Shown here: positions 10,417-21,891 of the stretch, in pieces
How the letters are laid out: the number at the start of each line of letters is the position of its first letter
Position numbering within the stretch: the first letter of the stretch is position 1
Assembly (NCBI RefSeq): GCF_001712795.1
Contig: NZ_KV757671.1
Span: forward strand, 30,948-94,947
DNA from: Nostoc sp. KVJ20
Lineage (GTDB): Bacteria; Cyanobacteriota; Cyanobacteriia; Cyanobacteriales; Nostocaceae
DNA length: 64,000 nt
Direction of reading: 5' to 3'
Program-made: the position numbers and the translations under genes
The notes under the pieces: generated by a model
Seen by the model: the letters and a program-made list of their open reading frames with translations, nothing else
Told to the model about the DNA's origin: nothing
Databases searched by the model: none

Positions 10417-10750
10417 TGAACTACTCAGACCTGCCTACGGCTGAAGTCTGAGCTTCCCAATTCATCGGGAACAGCCTTAAAAACTCCGCAGTTTTTTTGG
10501 TCTTATATTCCCTCCAAGGGCAGGAGTCCTGGTTCCCAAGACCCAAATTTTTTACTTGCAACATATACCTAATTAGCTTGGTTTTCGCTTATGGCATTGA
10601 TGGTCAAGATATTGGGTATTTTACCAGGAAAACAAGCAGGATTCGTCATCCATAAGCGAATTTGTTTTGACTCTTCGTTTAAAATCAATTCTAGATGCAA
10701 TCCTCAACCCCCGCTATTCATCCCCACCCTACTAAGAGTTGAGGGTGGGG
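10417..10750 (-). mobile_element. Possible remnant or non-autonomous IS200/IS605-like element (hairpin-rich right end, hairpin at left)
   Basis: Minus strand CTCAGACTTCAGCCGTAGGCAGGTCTGAGTAGTTCAC, plus TTCCCGATGAATTGGGAA and AAAAACTGCGGAGTTTTT hairpins; opposite end has CCCCACCCT-loop-AGGGTGGGG. Confidence 0.4.
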
Positions 10751-10763
10751 ACTTCCGGTACTG

Positions 10764-11060
10764 TTAAGGTTTTGTGACTACGCTAACTGAGCCATTCACT
10801 AAAGTTTGACAGGCAAGGCGGTAATTTTCTGGCTTTTTCTTGAATTTCCGGTTTTCTACGTCTGTGCGGGGGGAAAGATTTTCTAATCCTTCAACTATCT
10901 CGACAATGCAAGTACCACATTGACCATTACCGCCGCAGTTGGTCATCTTGCCAATGAATGTATATATGTCAATACCATTTTGTATCGCCTTGAGCCGGAG
11001 ATTAGCACCATCTGCCGCCACGACTTCTTTATTTTCTTTAACGAATTTGATATTACCCAT
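10764..11060 (-). CDS. 2Fe-2S ferredoxin family protein
   Basis: [10 protein letters not shown] cluster motif and RLACQT; ATG at 11060 preferred over the upstream start. Confidence 0.9.
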   Translation of the reverse strand: MGNIKFVKENKEVVAADGANLRLKAIQNGIDIYTFIGKMTNCGGNGQCGTCIVEIVEGLENLSPRTDVENRKFKKKPENYRLACQTLVNGSVSVVTKP

Positions 11061-11244
11061 AACTGATTCCTCCTTGACTCTAAGCTTGGCTTTCAAGGCT
11101 TCATATTGACATGGCTTGATTCACATCTTAGTTATTATACTAATTCATTACAAAATATTAATAAATATTAACTTTGCAAAACATTGCATCACAAAAAATA
11201 GGACAGGTAGAGTACCTGTCCTATAAATTGAAAAATAGATTAAC

Positions 11245-11382
11245 TTACCTAAATCCCACGGCTGCTTGCCAAACAAAGGCAAGTAACAAGAAGAATACAG
11301 GGATGACTGGGAGAACGTCCACCAAAGGATCAAAGATTTGGTAAGCTTCAGGCAGTTTTGCTAATAAAAGTGCTGCTTCCAT
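11245..11382 (-). CDS. psbK: Photosystem II protein PsbK (too small for the ORF track)
   Basis: My translation: [45 protein letters not shown], 45 aa; lies next to tgt. Confidence 0.95.
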
Positions 11383-11460
11383 GTTTGTTTAAATCCACCT
11401 ATCCAACACAGCTTTCATAATTGAGAAGTATCTTAACATGGTTTGAGTCTTGATCATTTG

Positions 11461-12651
<1,191 letters not shown>

Positions 12652-12842
12652 CTAATTGGTAAAGAGTTTCAGAAATCCATAACTAGCAGCCATAAAACCA
12701 AATGGTATTAGGGCAAAATTAATGTTATTTGGCTAAATTATGGACAAACATAAAGAATGGTAATTGAGTTTTAGTGAACACTTAAGCATTCACGACTAAC
12801 CTAGTTACCAACTTTAGGAGTATATACTGCAATAATTGTTAT

Positions 12843-13295
12843 TTAGAAAGAATCACAACAGTCATCGTCGATTTCTGCATCCCACCTGGCTGAGAGTACT
12901 TGCTCCATCATCGCTTCTATGGCACTGACATTGAAGCTTCGCTCTCGTCGTTCTTGTAAGGGGGTTGAGCGGGGAATCAACCGCAGACACACTCCTTCTT
13001 GCATCAAATCGAAGTAGGTTTCTTGTTGCGGTGACTGTTTTAGTTCCAAGTAATCAAAACTACAAACATTCAAATATAGCGCGTGGTTAGCCACTAAGGT
13101 AGACCTTTGCGGATTGGCAAAAACTTCCATCACATCCCCTTCACCCTCGCTCAGTACCTTATCTTCGTGGGTGTAGATGTAGTGGACTCGACCTAAATCC
13201 GCCAGCAATCGCCGGATGTCGAGCTTATTCACAATAATGCCCGTGTTAATAATGCACGGAGCTGGTATCCTGGTGTCGGGTAGATGGTGACTCAT
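12843..13295 (-). CDS. Conserved hypothetical protein
   Basis: 150 aa ORF with a clean start and stop; no recognised domain. Confidence 0.6.
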   Translation of the reverse strand: MSHHLPDTRIPAPCIINTGIIVNKLDIRRLLADLGRVHYIYTHEDKVLSEGEGDVMEVFANPQRSTLVANHALYLNVCSFDYLELKQSPQQETYFDLMQEGVCLRLIPRSTPLQERRERSFNVSAIEAMMEQVLSARWDAEIDDDCCDSF

Positions 13296-13671
13296 AGGAA
13301 AATAGCGATTGAGCTAAGGAGAGCAACAACAGAGCTAAACTGTCATAATCGAATAGCTTGTTTACTCCCTACATTTAAAAAAATATCAATTTTATGGGGC
13401 AATCGTCTAATAATTTGGAGTAAGTTTTTAGTTAACGAATACAAAACACAAATTTTGCTCCCTGATGGAATTTTAACTTCCTAAATTACTTGTTTTCGTA
13501 TAAAAAAGTACTCAAAAGCACTGACTATCCACTTAGACCAGCATAACAAAATTTTCCAGGAGAATATCTGATAGAAGTAAATCTTATCTAAAGTTTTAAA
13601 ATCTGGTTATGTCGGTTGTACCGAAATCAAATCCATTATCCAGCAATTTACCAAAAATTAATGTAACTCTG

Positions 13672-14445
13672 ATGACGAAACAGCAACAGTGGTGGAAAAA
13701 GCTGCTGTTAAAGCTGGCAGCTAGTATTATATTTTACACAAGTATTCCACTACCTTATTTGAACGCATTGGACTTTGGGGGAGTGGCACGTCTTGCTTCC
13801 CTTGTAGGATTGATAATTGGGGGAATTTTAGGGTTTCTGGATACGGGGATGGATTATCTTGGTATGCCCGTGCTAACTCGTAGTGCTTTGGTAGTAAGTA
13901 TTTGGATTGCCATTACTGGAGGATTGCATTTAGATGGGGCAATGGATACTGCCGATGGTTTAGCAGTAGGTGATCCAGATCGACGACTGGAGGTGATGGT
14001 AGATAGTGCTACAGGAGCCTTTGGGGCAATGGCTGCGATCGCCTTGGTGATACTAAAAATAACAGCTTTGACGGATATACCAGAAAACCGTTGCTTGTTG
14101 CTGATGGCTGCTTGTGGCTGGGGACGTTGGGGACAGCAGCTAGCGATCGCGCAATACCCTTACCTGAAACCAACTGGCAAAGGTGCATTTCATAAACAAG
14201 CTATTCGTTCTTACAAAGATTTGTTACCGGGATTGTTGTTGTTGTTGAGTTTGAGTGGTTTACTTGTGCTGATAGATAAACAGCAGCTATTTTTCGCACT
14301 GGCAATGATAATTGCTGGAAGTGCGATCGCCACTTTAACTGGTGCATGGTTCAACCACAAACTAGGCGGACACACCGGAGACACCTACGGCGCAGTCGTC
14401 GAATGGACTGAAGCCTTATTTCTCTGCGTATTGACCGCCTTTTAA
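13672..14445 (+). CDS. cobS: Adenosylcobinamide-GDP ribazoletransferase (cobalamin synthase)
   Basis: [42 protein letters not shown] motifs. Confidence 0.93.
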   Translation: MTKQQQWWKKLLLKLAASIIFYTSIPLPYLNALDFGGVARLASLVGLIIGGILGFLDTGMDYLGMPVLTRSALVVSIWIAITGGLHLDGAMDTADGLAVGDPDRRLEVMVDSATGAFGAMAAIALVILKITALTDIPENRCLLLMAACGWGRWGQQLAIAQYPYLKPTGKGAFHKQAIRSYKDLLPGLLLLLSLSGLLVLIDKQQLFFALAMIIAGSAIATLTGAWFNHKLGGHTGDTYGAVVEWTEALFLCVLTAF

Positions 14446-14452
14446 AAAATGA

Positions 14453-14493
14453 GGGGACAGGGGACAGGGGACAGGGGACAGGGGACAGGGGAG
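14453..14493. repeat. Tandem heptamer (GGGGACA)n
   Basis: ggggacaggggacaggggacaggggacaggggacagggg. Confidence 0.9.
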
Positions 14494-14545
14494 AGTAACT
14501 CTTTATTAATGGCTAATGACAAATGACAAATGACAAATGACTACT

Positions 14546-15007
14546 TCATTTAATCGGTTGCAACTTTGTCACCTTAAGTTTAAAAGCCCCAACCCCAGTT
14601 TCCCCAAAAGACCGGACACGAATAACATAATTCCCTGTCTCTACGATGCGAGTAAATAGTAGTGAATTGCTACTACCATCAGGGCCGTCATCATTTTCTG
14701 CCAGAGTCGAACCATCAGGTGCTAGAAGTGTGATGATGCTGTCAAAGCTTTCAGATGAAAGGTCAACTGCTAAATTATCGCCCTTCTGTAAGTTCACTGT
14801 GTAATCACGGGCAAACCCACCTTGACCTGTGGGAATATCTTTGTCTGAGAGGCTATCGGCAAGTTCAGTGCTGTTAGATAAAGGTATTGGACTATACAAT
14901 TTATTTTGAGCAAAAGCTGCACTTGTACTGATGCCTATTGCCAGCAATGTAGCAGGAATAACGATGAGTTGTTTTAAACCTGCCGCAAAAACTTTATTCA
15001 TATACAC
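14546..15007 (-). CDS. Secreted protein with PPC (bacterial pre-peptidase C-terminal-like) domain
   Basis: Signal peptide; DYTVNLQKGDNLAVDLSSESFDSIITLLAPDGSTLAENDDGPDGSSNSLLFTRIVETGNYVIRVRSFG. Confidence 0.75.
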   Translation of the reverse strand: MYMNKVFAAGLKQLIVIPATLLAIGISTSAAFAQNKLYSPIPLSNSTELADSLSDKDIPTGQGGFARDYTVNLQKGDNLAVDLSSESFDSIITLLAPDGSTLAENDDGPDGSSNSLLFTRIVETGNYVIRVRSFGETGVGAFKLKVTKLQPIK

Positions 15008-15089
15008 TTCAAGGAATGTTTCTACAAAAATAAGGTAAATTGGTCAATTTATCCACTTTTCAGCCAAAGTTTGTCCATTAAGCCTGGAT

Positions 15090-15767
15090 TTATCCATCTT
15101 TGGCGGTAGTGGCTACTGCTACTAATCCTAAGACCACAATTCCATACTGACGAAGTGTTTGCACAGCAGACCTGGCAGTAGCACCAGTAGTATAAATGTC
15201 GTCCACTAACAGCACTGGGACACTTGGGGGACGATCGCGAAATTCTTGTCCAACAGCAAAAGCTTCGGCCAAGTTTTGTTCTCGTTTAGATACCGATAAA
15301 CCAAATTGCGCTTCCGTTTCTCGCACTCTAGCTAAACCGTCTAGTTTTAATTTTAATCCAGTTATTTCGCAGAAGCTCTCTGCAATCAGTGCAGCTTGAT
15401 TATATTTACGTTTCTTTTGCTTGCTAGCGTGGAGTGGGATGGGAACTACCACAGGCTGGCTATCTCGCTTCGGTGAATTTAACAACCATGCTTCTCCTAA
15501 CCATTGACCCAAAGGACGAGCTATTTGGGGCTGATTTTCGTATTTCATCGCCGCGATCGCTCGTTTCACGGGGCCACCATACTCTCCCCAGCCAAACACT
15601 GGTATGGGTTCTTTCCATAGAGAAATCGGGTCTTTACGTTGACATTTTTGCAGTTGTCTGGTGCAGTTCTGACAGAATTCTTGCGAGGTTGCGCGTTGAC
15701 ATAGAGGGCAATGGGATTGAAGAAAAAGATTGAGTAAGCCTGTGAGATTTTTAATCCAAGTGTGCAT
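15090..15767 (-). CDS. ComF family phosphoribosyltransferase
   Basis: CPLCQRATSQEFCQNC zinc motif, KYNQAALIA, VLLVDDIYTTGATARSA. Confidence 0.9.
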   Translation of the reverse strand: MHTWIKNLTGLLNLFLQSHCPLCQRATSQEFCQNCTRQLQKCQRKDPISLWKEPIPVFGWGEYGGPVKRAIAAMKYENQPQIARPLGQWLGEAWLLNSPKRDSQPVVVPIPLHASKQKKRKYNQAALIAESFCEITGLKLKLDGLARVRETEAQFGLSVSKREQNLAEAFAVGQEFRDRPPSVPVLLVDDIYTTGATARSAVQTLRQYGIVVLGLVAVATTAKDG

Positions 15768-15779
15768 TTTAGAATTGTC

Positions 15780-15893
15780 CTTTGTCAGTTGTCATTTGTC
15801 ATTTGTCCTTAGCTAATGACCAATGACCAATGACCAATGACCAACGACCAACGACCAACGACCAATGACTAATGACTAATGACCAATGACTTA
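15780..15893. repeat. Tandem heptamer (AATGACC)n and variants
   Basis: taatgaccaatgaccaatgaccaatgaccaacgaccaacgacc...; overlaps the 3' end of the GNAT CDS. Confidence 0.85.
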
Positions 15894-16360
15894 AAATAGA
15901 CGCGATCGCACCTTGTTGTTTCTACTCCCGTTGCTGGAGTGTAGCCGTTGCTTTCATACAGCTTGACTGCTTCCACCAAAACGCTGGCGGTTTCAATCCA
16001 AATTTGTTGAAAACCACGCTCTGCGATCGCTGCTTCTAGCTGTTGTAACAAATATTTCCCTAATCCCAAACCCCTGATGCTGGGCAAAAGATACATTTTG
16101 CGGATTTCTACAGCTTTTTCACCTCGGTGGATGGGGTAGTATGCCCCAGTACCGACTAACTGGCTTTGGTGTTCAATTACCCAAAACTCTCCCCCAGTAG
16201 CTAAATAATATTCCTCTACTCGCAGCACATCTCGGTCAGCGCCCTTTGGTTCCCAACCTAGACCGTATTCCGATAATACATAACTGATGACTTCAGCGGC
16301 TCTCGTGCGATCGCTTTCCACCCAATCACGAATTAAAAAATCTTGATAATAGTTTTTCAT
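15869..16360 (-). CDS. GNAT family N-acetyltransferase
   Basis: IRKMYLLPSIRGLGLGKYLLQQLEAAIAERG acetyl-CoA motif, KLYESNGY. Confidence 0.88.
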   Translation of the reverse strand: MKNYYQDFLIRDWVESDRTRAAEVISYVLSEYGLGWEPKGADRDVLRVEEYYLATGGEFWVIEHQSQLVGTGAYYPIHRGEKAVEIRKMYLLPSIRGLGLGKYLLQQLEAAIAERGFQQIWIETASVLVEAVKLYESNGYTPATGVETTRCDRVYFKSLVISH

Positions 16361-16608
16361 ACCATTTGCTGGGCAAGTTTACACAGAAAATTTTCTGGTT
16401 CTATATCCCAATTTACCCAGCAAATAGCTTTTATGGCAGAGTCGATTTCAGGCGGTACTCTCAAGGTGTCAATCAAAAGACAAGGGGAAGAGAATTGTCT
16501 TCTCCTCCCCTTGTCTGCTTACCTAAGATAATTCAACGATTTCAACGATATAGTAGCGATACGTGCGGCGGGCTAAGTCTACGCTGACATTGATATTACG
16601 ACTTTATA

Positions 16609-17916
16609 TTAGCCTCTATGACTTGTCCAAGGGCCCCAAATTGCGAAAGTAATACCAGGAGTTTGGATGTTGACAAACAAAGTCTTACCATCAGGTGAGA
16701 AGCAAGCACCAGCGAACTCGCTCGTATTCAGAGCATTACGCGCAAATTGATAAAGTTCTCCTTTGGGAGTAACACCTACTAAGAACTGCTCATCATCTCC
16801 ATCTTCACAAAGAATGAGATCACCATAAGGTGAAACAACGATGTTATCTGGATTTTCCAGTTCGGCAGCAGATGTAGACTCGACAAACAGTTCAATTGTC
16901 TCTTTAGCCGGAATATAGCGCCAGACTTGACCAAGACCTAAAGCACCGCCACTTGTACAGCAAAAGTAAATTTCACCGTTACCATACCAGATACCTTCCC
17001 CACGAGCAAACTGGGCCGCTCCTTTTGCAAAACCTTCTACTCGTACAGTATCTTGAGGTGGATTGGGATCAGTAATCGTGACCCATTCGACTTTCATAGG
17101 CTTCCCCTTGGGGAAATCCGCAAAAGTTTGTGCTTGAAAGATATCTTTGAATTTTAAGGCTTGAAGAGTGCCTCCTTCTTTTAACTTGCCACGTACTTTC
17201 GGGATAAAACGGTAGAAGAGACTATCTCCCGTATCTTCAGTTTCATAGACAATTCCTGTTTTAGGGTCTACAGCAACAGCTTCATGGTTAAAGCGTCCCA
17301 TAGCTATTAAAGGCTCAGGCTTTACAGCAGAAGTGACGCTAGCTGGAACTTCAAAGTTATAACCGTGGAACTTCGAGACATAGTTTCTATTGCCGATCGG
17401 AAAGGAAGTCGGAGTAGAAGTGTTCTCTTCAGAACTAATCCATGAACCCCAAGGAGTTAGCCCACCTGCACAGTTACGAAAAGTTCCGCTTAAAGAAGTG
17501 AATTGTTTGATTAGCTGGCGATCGCGTCCAACAACCAAATTTGTTGTGCCGCCCTTACAAAATGGATCATAAGGATTTGGACCTTGGACTTGTGTAGCAG
17601 ATGTAGGGCTAAGTTCGTGATTACGAACCAGAATAACTGTATTTCTGGGGCCAGGAAAAGCTGCCATGCCATCATGACCACCAGGCACTTTAGTGCCATC
17701 GTTCATGAGTTCACCTGTTAGAGAAAAAGTTCGATACTGAAATCCAGATGGTAAATCCAATAAGCCTTTGGGATCTGGTACAAGTGGCCCATATCCTTTA
17801 CCAAATCTTCGACCAAAAGCTTGTCTGGCTAGAAGACTTTCCATAGGAGACACCATCAAGGTGCCGACAGCAGTTGTACCTGCTACTGCAAAGAATTTAC
17901 GTCTTGAGAATGTCAT
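16609..17916 (-). CDS. PhoX/DUF839-like Tat-secreted phosphatase family protein
   Basis: SRRKFFAVAGTT Tat motif; RNHELS, CAGGLTPWGSWISSEEN, GRFNHEAVAVDPKTGIVYETEDTGDSLFYRF. Confidence 0.85.
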   Translation of the reverse strand: MTFSRRKFFAVAGTTAVGTLMVSPMESLLARQAFGRRFGKGYGPLVPDPKGLLDLPSGFQYRTFSLTGELMNDGTKVPGGHDGMAAFPGPRNTVILVRNHELSPTSATQVQGPNPYDPFCKGGTTNLVVGRDRQLIKQFTSLSGTFRNCAGGLTPWGSWISSEENTSTPTSFPIGNRNYVSKFHGYNFEVPASVTSAVKPEPLIAMGRFNHEAVAVDPKTGIVYETEDTGDSLFYRFIPKVRGKLKEGGTLQALKFKDIFQAQTFADFPKGKPMKVEWVTITDPNPPQDTVRVEGFAKGAAQFARGEGIWYGNGEIYFCCTSGGALGLGQVWRYIPAKETIELFVESTSAAELENPDNIVVSPYGDLILCEDGDDEQFLVGVTPKGELYQFARNALNTSEFAGACFSPDGKTLFVNIQTPGITFAIWGPWTSHRG

Positions 17917-18462
17917 GAGGATGGTTTGGTTACTTAAAAAAGAATGCTGAAGCAAAAATATTTGATCTTGATTAAGTTTGGGTAATGCTTTATTTAATTT
18001 AGGGTTAGTAAATAAAAGGTGAATTTATATGAAATCTGCCTGATTTTTGGCAAATTTATGCATACATTCAAATAAACCAGCTGCCTAAAGTCTAGAACTA
18101 TATATAAACAAGTAGATAAAAGAATAAACTTTATAAAATATTGAGTTCTAATATCTTAAATTTGCAAAAACAATAATCTAAATAAAATAATAAAAACCAG
18201 GGCCAGCAATACATCATTTATTTAAGATAAGTTAAAGAATAATTTAAGAGATGCAAGACATTTTATTAGTATAAATTATAGATTTTTGGCTTATCTTACA
18301 AAAAACAATCAACATATATCAGCAGATTTTTGACTGCGGATGATACAATTTTTCTAACCTATTTCAGTGATTAATGCTGTGTTTAATCTCACTATTTAGG
18401 TAGATGAATTCACTTTATATAGTTCATCTTTTAATGAATAATCAGTATTGACTTCCATACTG

Positions 18463-19131
18463 ATGAAAAGTTTGCAGACGAATACAACATCAGAATCTAT
18501 TACTTTTATCAAGAAAATGAAAAGCATTCGTAACCAAATCAAAGCTACTGTAGCTGTTGCCGCTTTCAGTTCTATAGCTACTTTAATGACCGTTTCCAGT
18601 GCTGATGCTGCTTCTTATCGGCTTGATTGGTTAGGAGATCAAGGTTATTCTGCTCAGGGGCAGTTCAGCTATGATGATAGTTTCCTTGGAAGCGTTGTCA
18701 CAAAGGATCAACTGACTAATTTTGCAATTTCTTTCTTCAACCCAGAAGGAAGTTTATTGCAAAACTTCAACTACGATTTTCCACAATCGGACAGTACTTT
18801 CAATTTCAATTTTGATACAGTCACAAAGACTGTTCTACAAACTGGTAATTTTGACACATCTAATGGTTTTGATTTGGGAATTGACTTTGCAACAGATGTG
18901 ACAGGATTAGATTTTTATACTTACCTAAATGCCGAACAAGGATTGCCAACGGCTAAGATATTCTTGAAGGATGACCTTTCACCAGAAGTGTGCGACACAT
19001 ACCCAAACTGTAGGTTGGATCTTGGTGGTAATTTGACCGCAACTGCTATTCCTGAACCTGGTGCAATTTTCGGTCTGTTGGTACTTGGTTTGATGAATAA
19101 AGTCCTCAAAAAAAAGCCAGCATCTACATAG
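18463..19131 (+). CDS. PEP-CTERM sorted exported protein
   Basis: N-terminal signal region, C-terminal AIPEPGAIFGLLVLGLMNKVLKKK; exact start uncertain (18448, 18463 or 18520). Confidence 0.75.
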   Translation: MKSLQTNTTSESITFIKKMKSIRNQIKATVAVAAFSSIATLMTVSSADAASYRLDWLGDQGYSAQGQFSYDDSFLGSVVTKDQLTNFAISFFNPEGSLLQNFNYDFPQSDSTFNFNFDTVTKTVLQTGNFDTSNGFDLGIDFATDVTGLDFYTYLNAEQGLPTAKIFLKDDLSPEVCDTYPNCRLDLGGNLTATAIPEPGAIFGLLVLGLMNKVLKKKPAST

Positions 19132-19342
19132 ATGGTGAACCTGAATAATCGAAGCTAGCCTGATTAGAACTGTAATTAAACATTATTCTAGCTTTTGAAT
19201 AAAAGTGAAACAGCGCACAAAATAAGAAAATTTTGTGGTGCAATAATTCAGTGGTGGGTCTAAATCCGCCACTGATTACACTCTGAATTCTGACTTCTCC
19301 TTTAATTATTAACGTTTCAAAAGAGTAAAAAGCAAACTCACA

Positions 19343-20161
19343 TTAAGCTTTTGTTGTAGCAACAGTTGGCAAACTCACTTTCAAGCGCTTAAACATTGCT
19401 TCTCTTGCTTGTATAGCCAAACTATCATCTAAAGGCGACAGCGCGATCGCTTCCTCATACTTTAGCCGTAGCGCTGTTTGAATTAACCAATCGGCGACAA
19501 AAGGATTTTTCGGTAATAAAGGGCCGTGAGAATAAGTAGCGATCGCATTCTGATAAAATGCTCCTTCTGTCCCATCTTCACCATTATTTCCCAAACCATA
19601 TACCACTCGCCCCAAAGCTTCCACTTTTCCCAGTTTGGTACGTCCACCGTGATTTTCAAAGCCTACCAAATATGGTGTGCTACCCGTCATCTCTTTTAAA
19701 TCTCGCGCTAAACGTGAAGCTGTAACTTCAATTACTAAGTTACCAATACAGCGCTTAGTATTTTCACCAGGATGGACGGAAACTAAATCGAGTATTCCCA
19801 AACCATCAATCCTTTGTCCTAAACCTGGTTCATAATAATGTCCCAGCAGTTGGGGGGAACCGCAAGTAAATACTCCCGGTGTTCCATTTTCGATTTTTTC
19901 GCGCATCGCGTCAGCTTTTGCACCTTGCAAATCCCGCATGACAATTTCTTGCTGACGGTCTTGTGCGCCACCACCAACTATGACATCTACAGTTTTAATA
20001 TCTGCGGCTGTGGAATTTTGATCTAGGGGTAACACTTTAACATCGTATCCCCGCCACTGAGCGCGACGCTCTATAGTAATTACATTACCGCGATCGCCAT
20101 AGGTACTCATCAGCGTCGGATAAAGCCAGCCTATTGTTAATTCTAGTTGTTGAGAACTCAT
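19343..20161 (-). CDS. gatD: Lipid II isoglutaminyl synthase glutaminase subunit (GatD-like class I GATase)
   Basis: LYPTLMSTYGDRGN, GVFTCGSPQLLGHYY, GFENHGGRT, SHGPLLPKNP; next to murT. Confidence 0.85.
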   Translation of the reverse strand: MSSQQLELTIGWLYPTLMSTYGDRGNVITIERRAQWRGYDVKVLPLDQNSTAADIKTVDVIVGGGAQDRQQEIVMRDLQGAKADAMREKIENGTPGVFTCGSPQLLGHYYEPGLGQRIDGLGILDLVSVHPGENTKRCIGNLVIEVTASRLARDLKEMTGSTPYLVGFENHGGRTKLGKVEALGRVVYGLGNNGEDGTEGAFYQNAIATYSHGPLLPKNPFVADWLIQTALRLKYEEAIALSPLDDSLAIQAREAMFKRLKVSLPTVATTKA

Positions 20162-20239
20162 AAATTTTGAGAATGGGGAATTGGGAATGGGGGAGAATAA
20201 CCAATGACCAATGACCAATGACAAATGACAAATGACAAA

Positions 20240-21577
20240 TTAAAGGATTTTACGACCAGTCAGAACTTCTCGCACTTCTAACATGGCTGAGTAAGTGGGC
20301 AGAATGTGTAAAGTTTCATTCTCTGGTGTATGCTCTAATGCAGTAGCGATCGCTTGTTTCAAATCTTCTTCGACAATCAGATTTAACTTGCTCTCACCAG
20401 ACTTTTCGCTGTAACGTAGACGTAGTGCCATATCATAGACGCGATCGCCACTCACTACTAAAGTCCCGCCGCGTTCGACTAATTTCTCCGTATCCACGTC
20501 CCAAATCCAGGATACATCAGTACCATCGGGCGTGCGATCGTTCAATACCAGCAGTGTAGTTTTATCTGTGCTTTGAGTAACTACGCGAATGGTTTCATTC
20601 GTTCCTACAGGATTTTTTGATAACAATATCCGCACGCGTTTACCGTCAATTACTAAATCTTCAGCCCGACCAAAGGCAGCTTGGAAGGTGTTAATAGTAT
20701 CTCTGATTGTTGCTTCATCAACTCCTAACTCAATAGCCGCAGTAGCAGCAGCCAAAGTATTATATTTGTTGTACAAACCAACCAGAATTTGCGACCATTC
20801 ACTACTTTCTAGAGTCGGTTTACTTTTAGTAAAACCACACTTGGGACAAGTAAAATCTCCTAAATGAGACAAATAAACACCCTTGTAATCTAAAGAATGT
20901 CCACATTTGGGACAATAGATAGAATCAACAGCGTGAGGAATTGCTTCCAGATAATTTTCTGGTTCATTCAAGCCAAAGAATAACACCCGTTGGGGTAACT
21001 GCTGACCGAGGTTAGATAAAGTTGGGTCATCAGCATTGGGAATTACTACCGTTTCTGTTGGTAGGGTAGAAATAACTTTTGTCCAACGCTTACTAATTGT
21101 GTCTACTTCGCCGTACCTATCGAGTTGGTCACGGAACAAGTTTAAACAGAGAATAATTCGCGGCTGGAGTGGCGCTAATACTCTTGGGACAATATTTTCG
21201 TCAACTTCCAAAATGGCGTAATCAGTATTTAGCGTACCTAGTAAGTTGGTGCTTTCCAACAGCGCCGTCATCAAGCCATTTTCCAGATTTGCACCTGTAG
21301 AATTATGAGTGACGCGAAAACCCTTGCGTTCTAGTATTGTGCATAACAGTAGTGCTGTAGTGGTTTTGCCATTAGTACCGGCAATTAAAATCACCCCGTT
21401 TTTAACTTGCTGACTCAATAATTGTAAAAGTCGGGGTTCAATGCGACGAGCAATCGAGCCTGGTAACACACTAGCAGCACCTAGACGCAGCGATCGCACT
21501 ATAAACGTCACACTTTTTGCTACTGACACCGCGAAACCTAATCGCAGTCTATCTATGAATTGTATTTTCTTTCCCAT
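20240..21577 (-). CDS. murT: Mur ligase family protein MurT
   Basis: [23 protein letters not shown] zinc ribbon inside the Mur-ligase fold, DUF1727-like C-terminus. Confidence 0.88.
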   Translation of the reverse strand: MGKKIQFIDRLRLGFAVSVAKSVTFIVRSLRLGAASVLPGSIARRIEPRLLQLLSQQVKNGVILIAGTNGKTTTALLLCTILERKGFRVTHNSTGANLENGLMTALLESTNLLGTLNTDYAILEVDENIVPRVLAPLQPRIILCLNLFRDQLDRYGEVDTISKRWTKVISTLPTETVVIPNADDPTLSNLGQQLPQRVLFFGLNEPENYLEAIPHAVDSIYCPKCGHSLDYKGVYLSHLGDFTCPKCGFTKSKPTLESSEWSQILVGLYNKYNTLAAATAAIELGVDEATIRDTINTFQAAFGRAEDLVIDGKRVRILLSKNPVGTNETIRVVTQSTDKTTLLVLNDRTPDGTDVSWIWDVDTEKLVERGGTLVVSGDRVYDMALRLRYSEKSGESKLNLIVEEDLKQAIATALEHTPENETLHILPTYSAMLEVREVLTGRKIL

Positions 21578-21891
21578 ATCTGTACCCTAGTCTTCTGGCG
21601 GTTGCTAATTGATAGTCTTTAAGTTACAAATTTAATCTTGTGAGTTTAGCGAATCCTGGGTGAAAAAGCCAGTCATACCAATTTTGAATTTTCGATTTTG
21701 GATTGTTGAGCCTTATAGTTGCACTACTTTACCTCTGTTTTGACTTCCGCATAGCAGTACCAGCCACTTGCGAGAGATAATCTCAGTAAGCGTTATCTTA
21801 AAAAAATAGTGCATGGGCGTAATTACATATCCAGCCCAGTTTGCTGAATTCAGCACAAAATCACGACAAGTAGTAGCTTGCAAGGTTCCTT

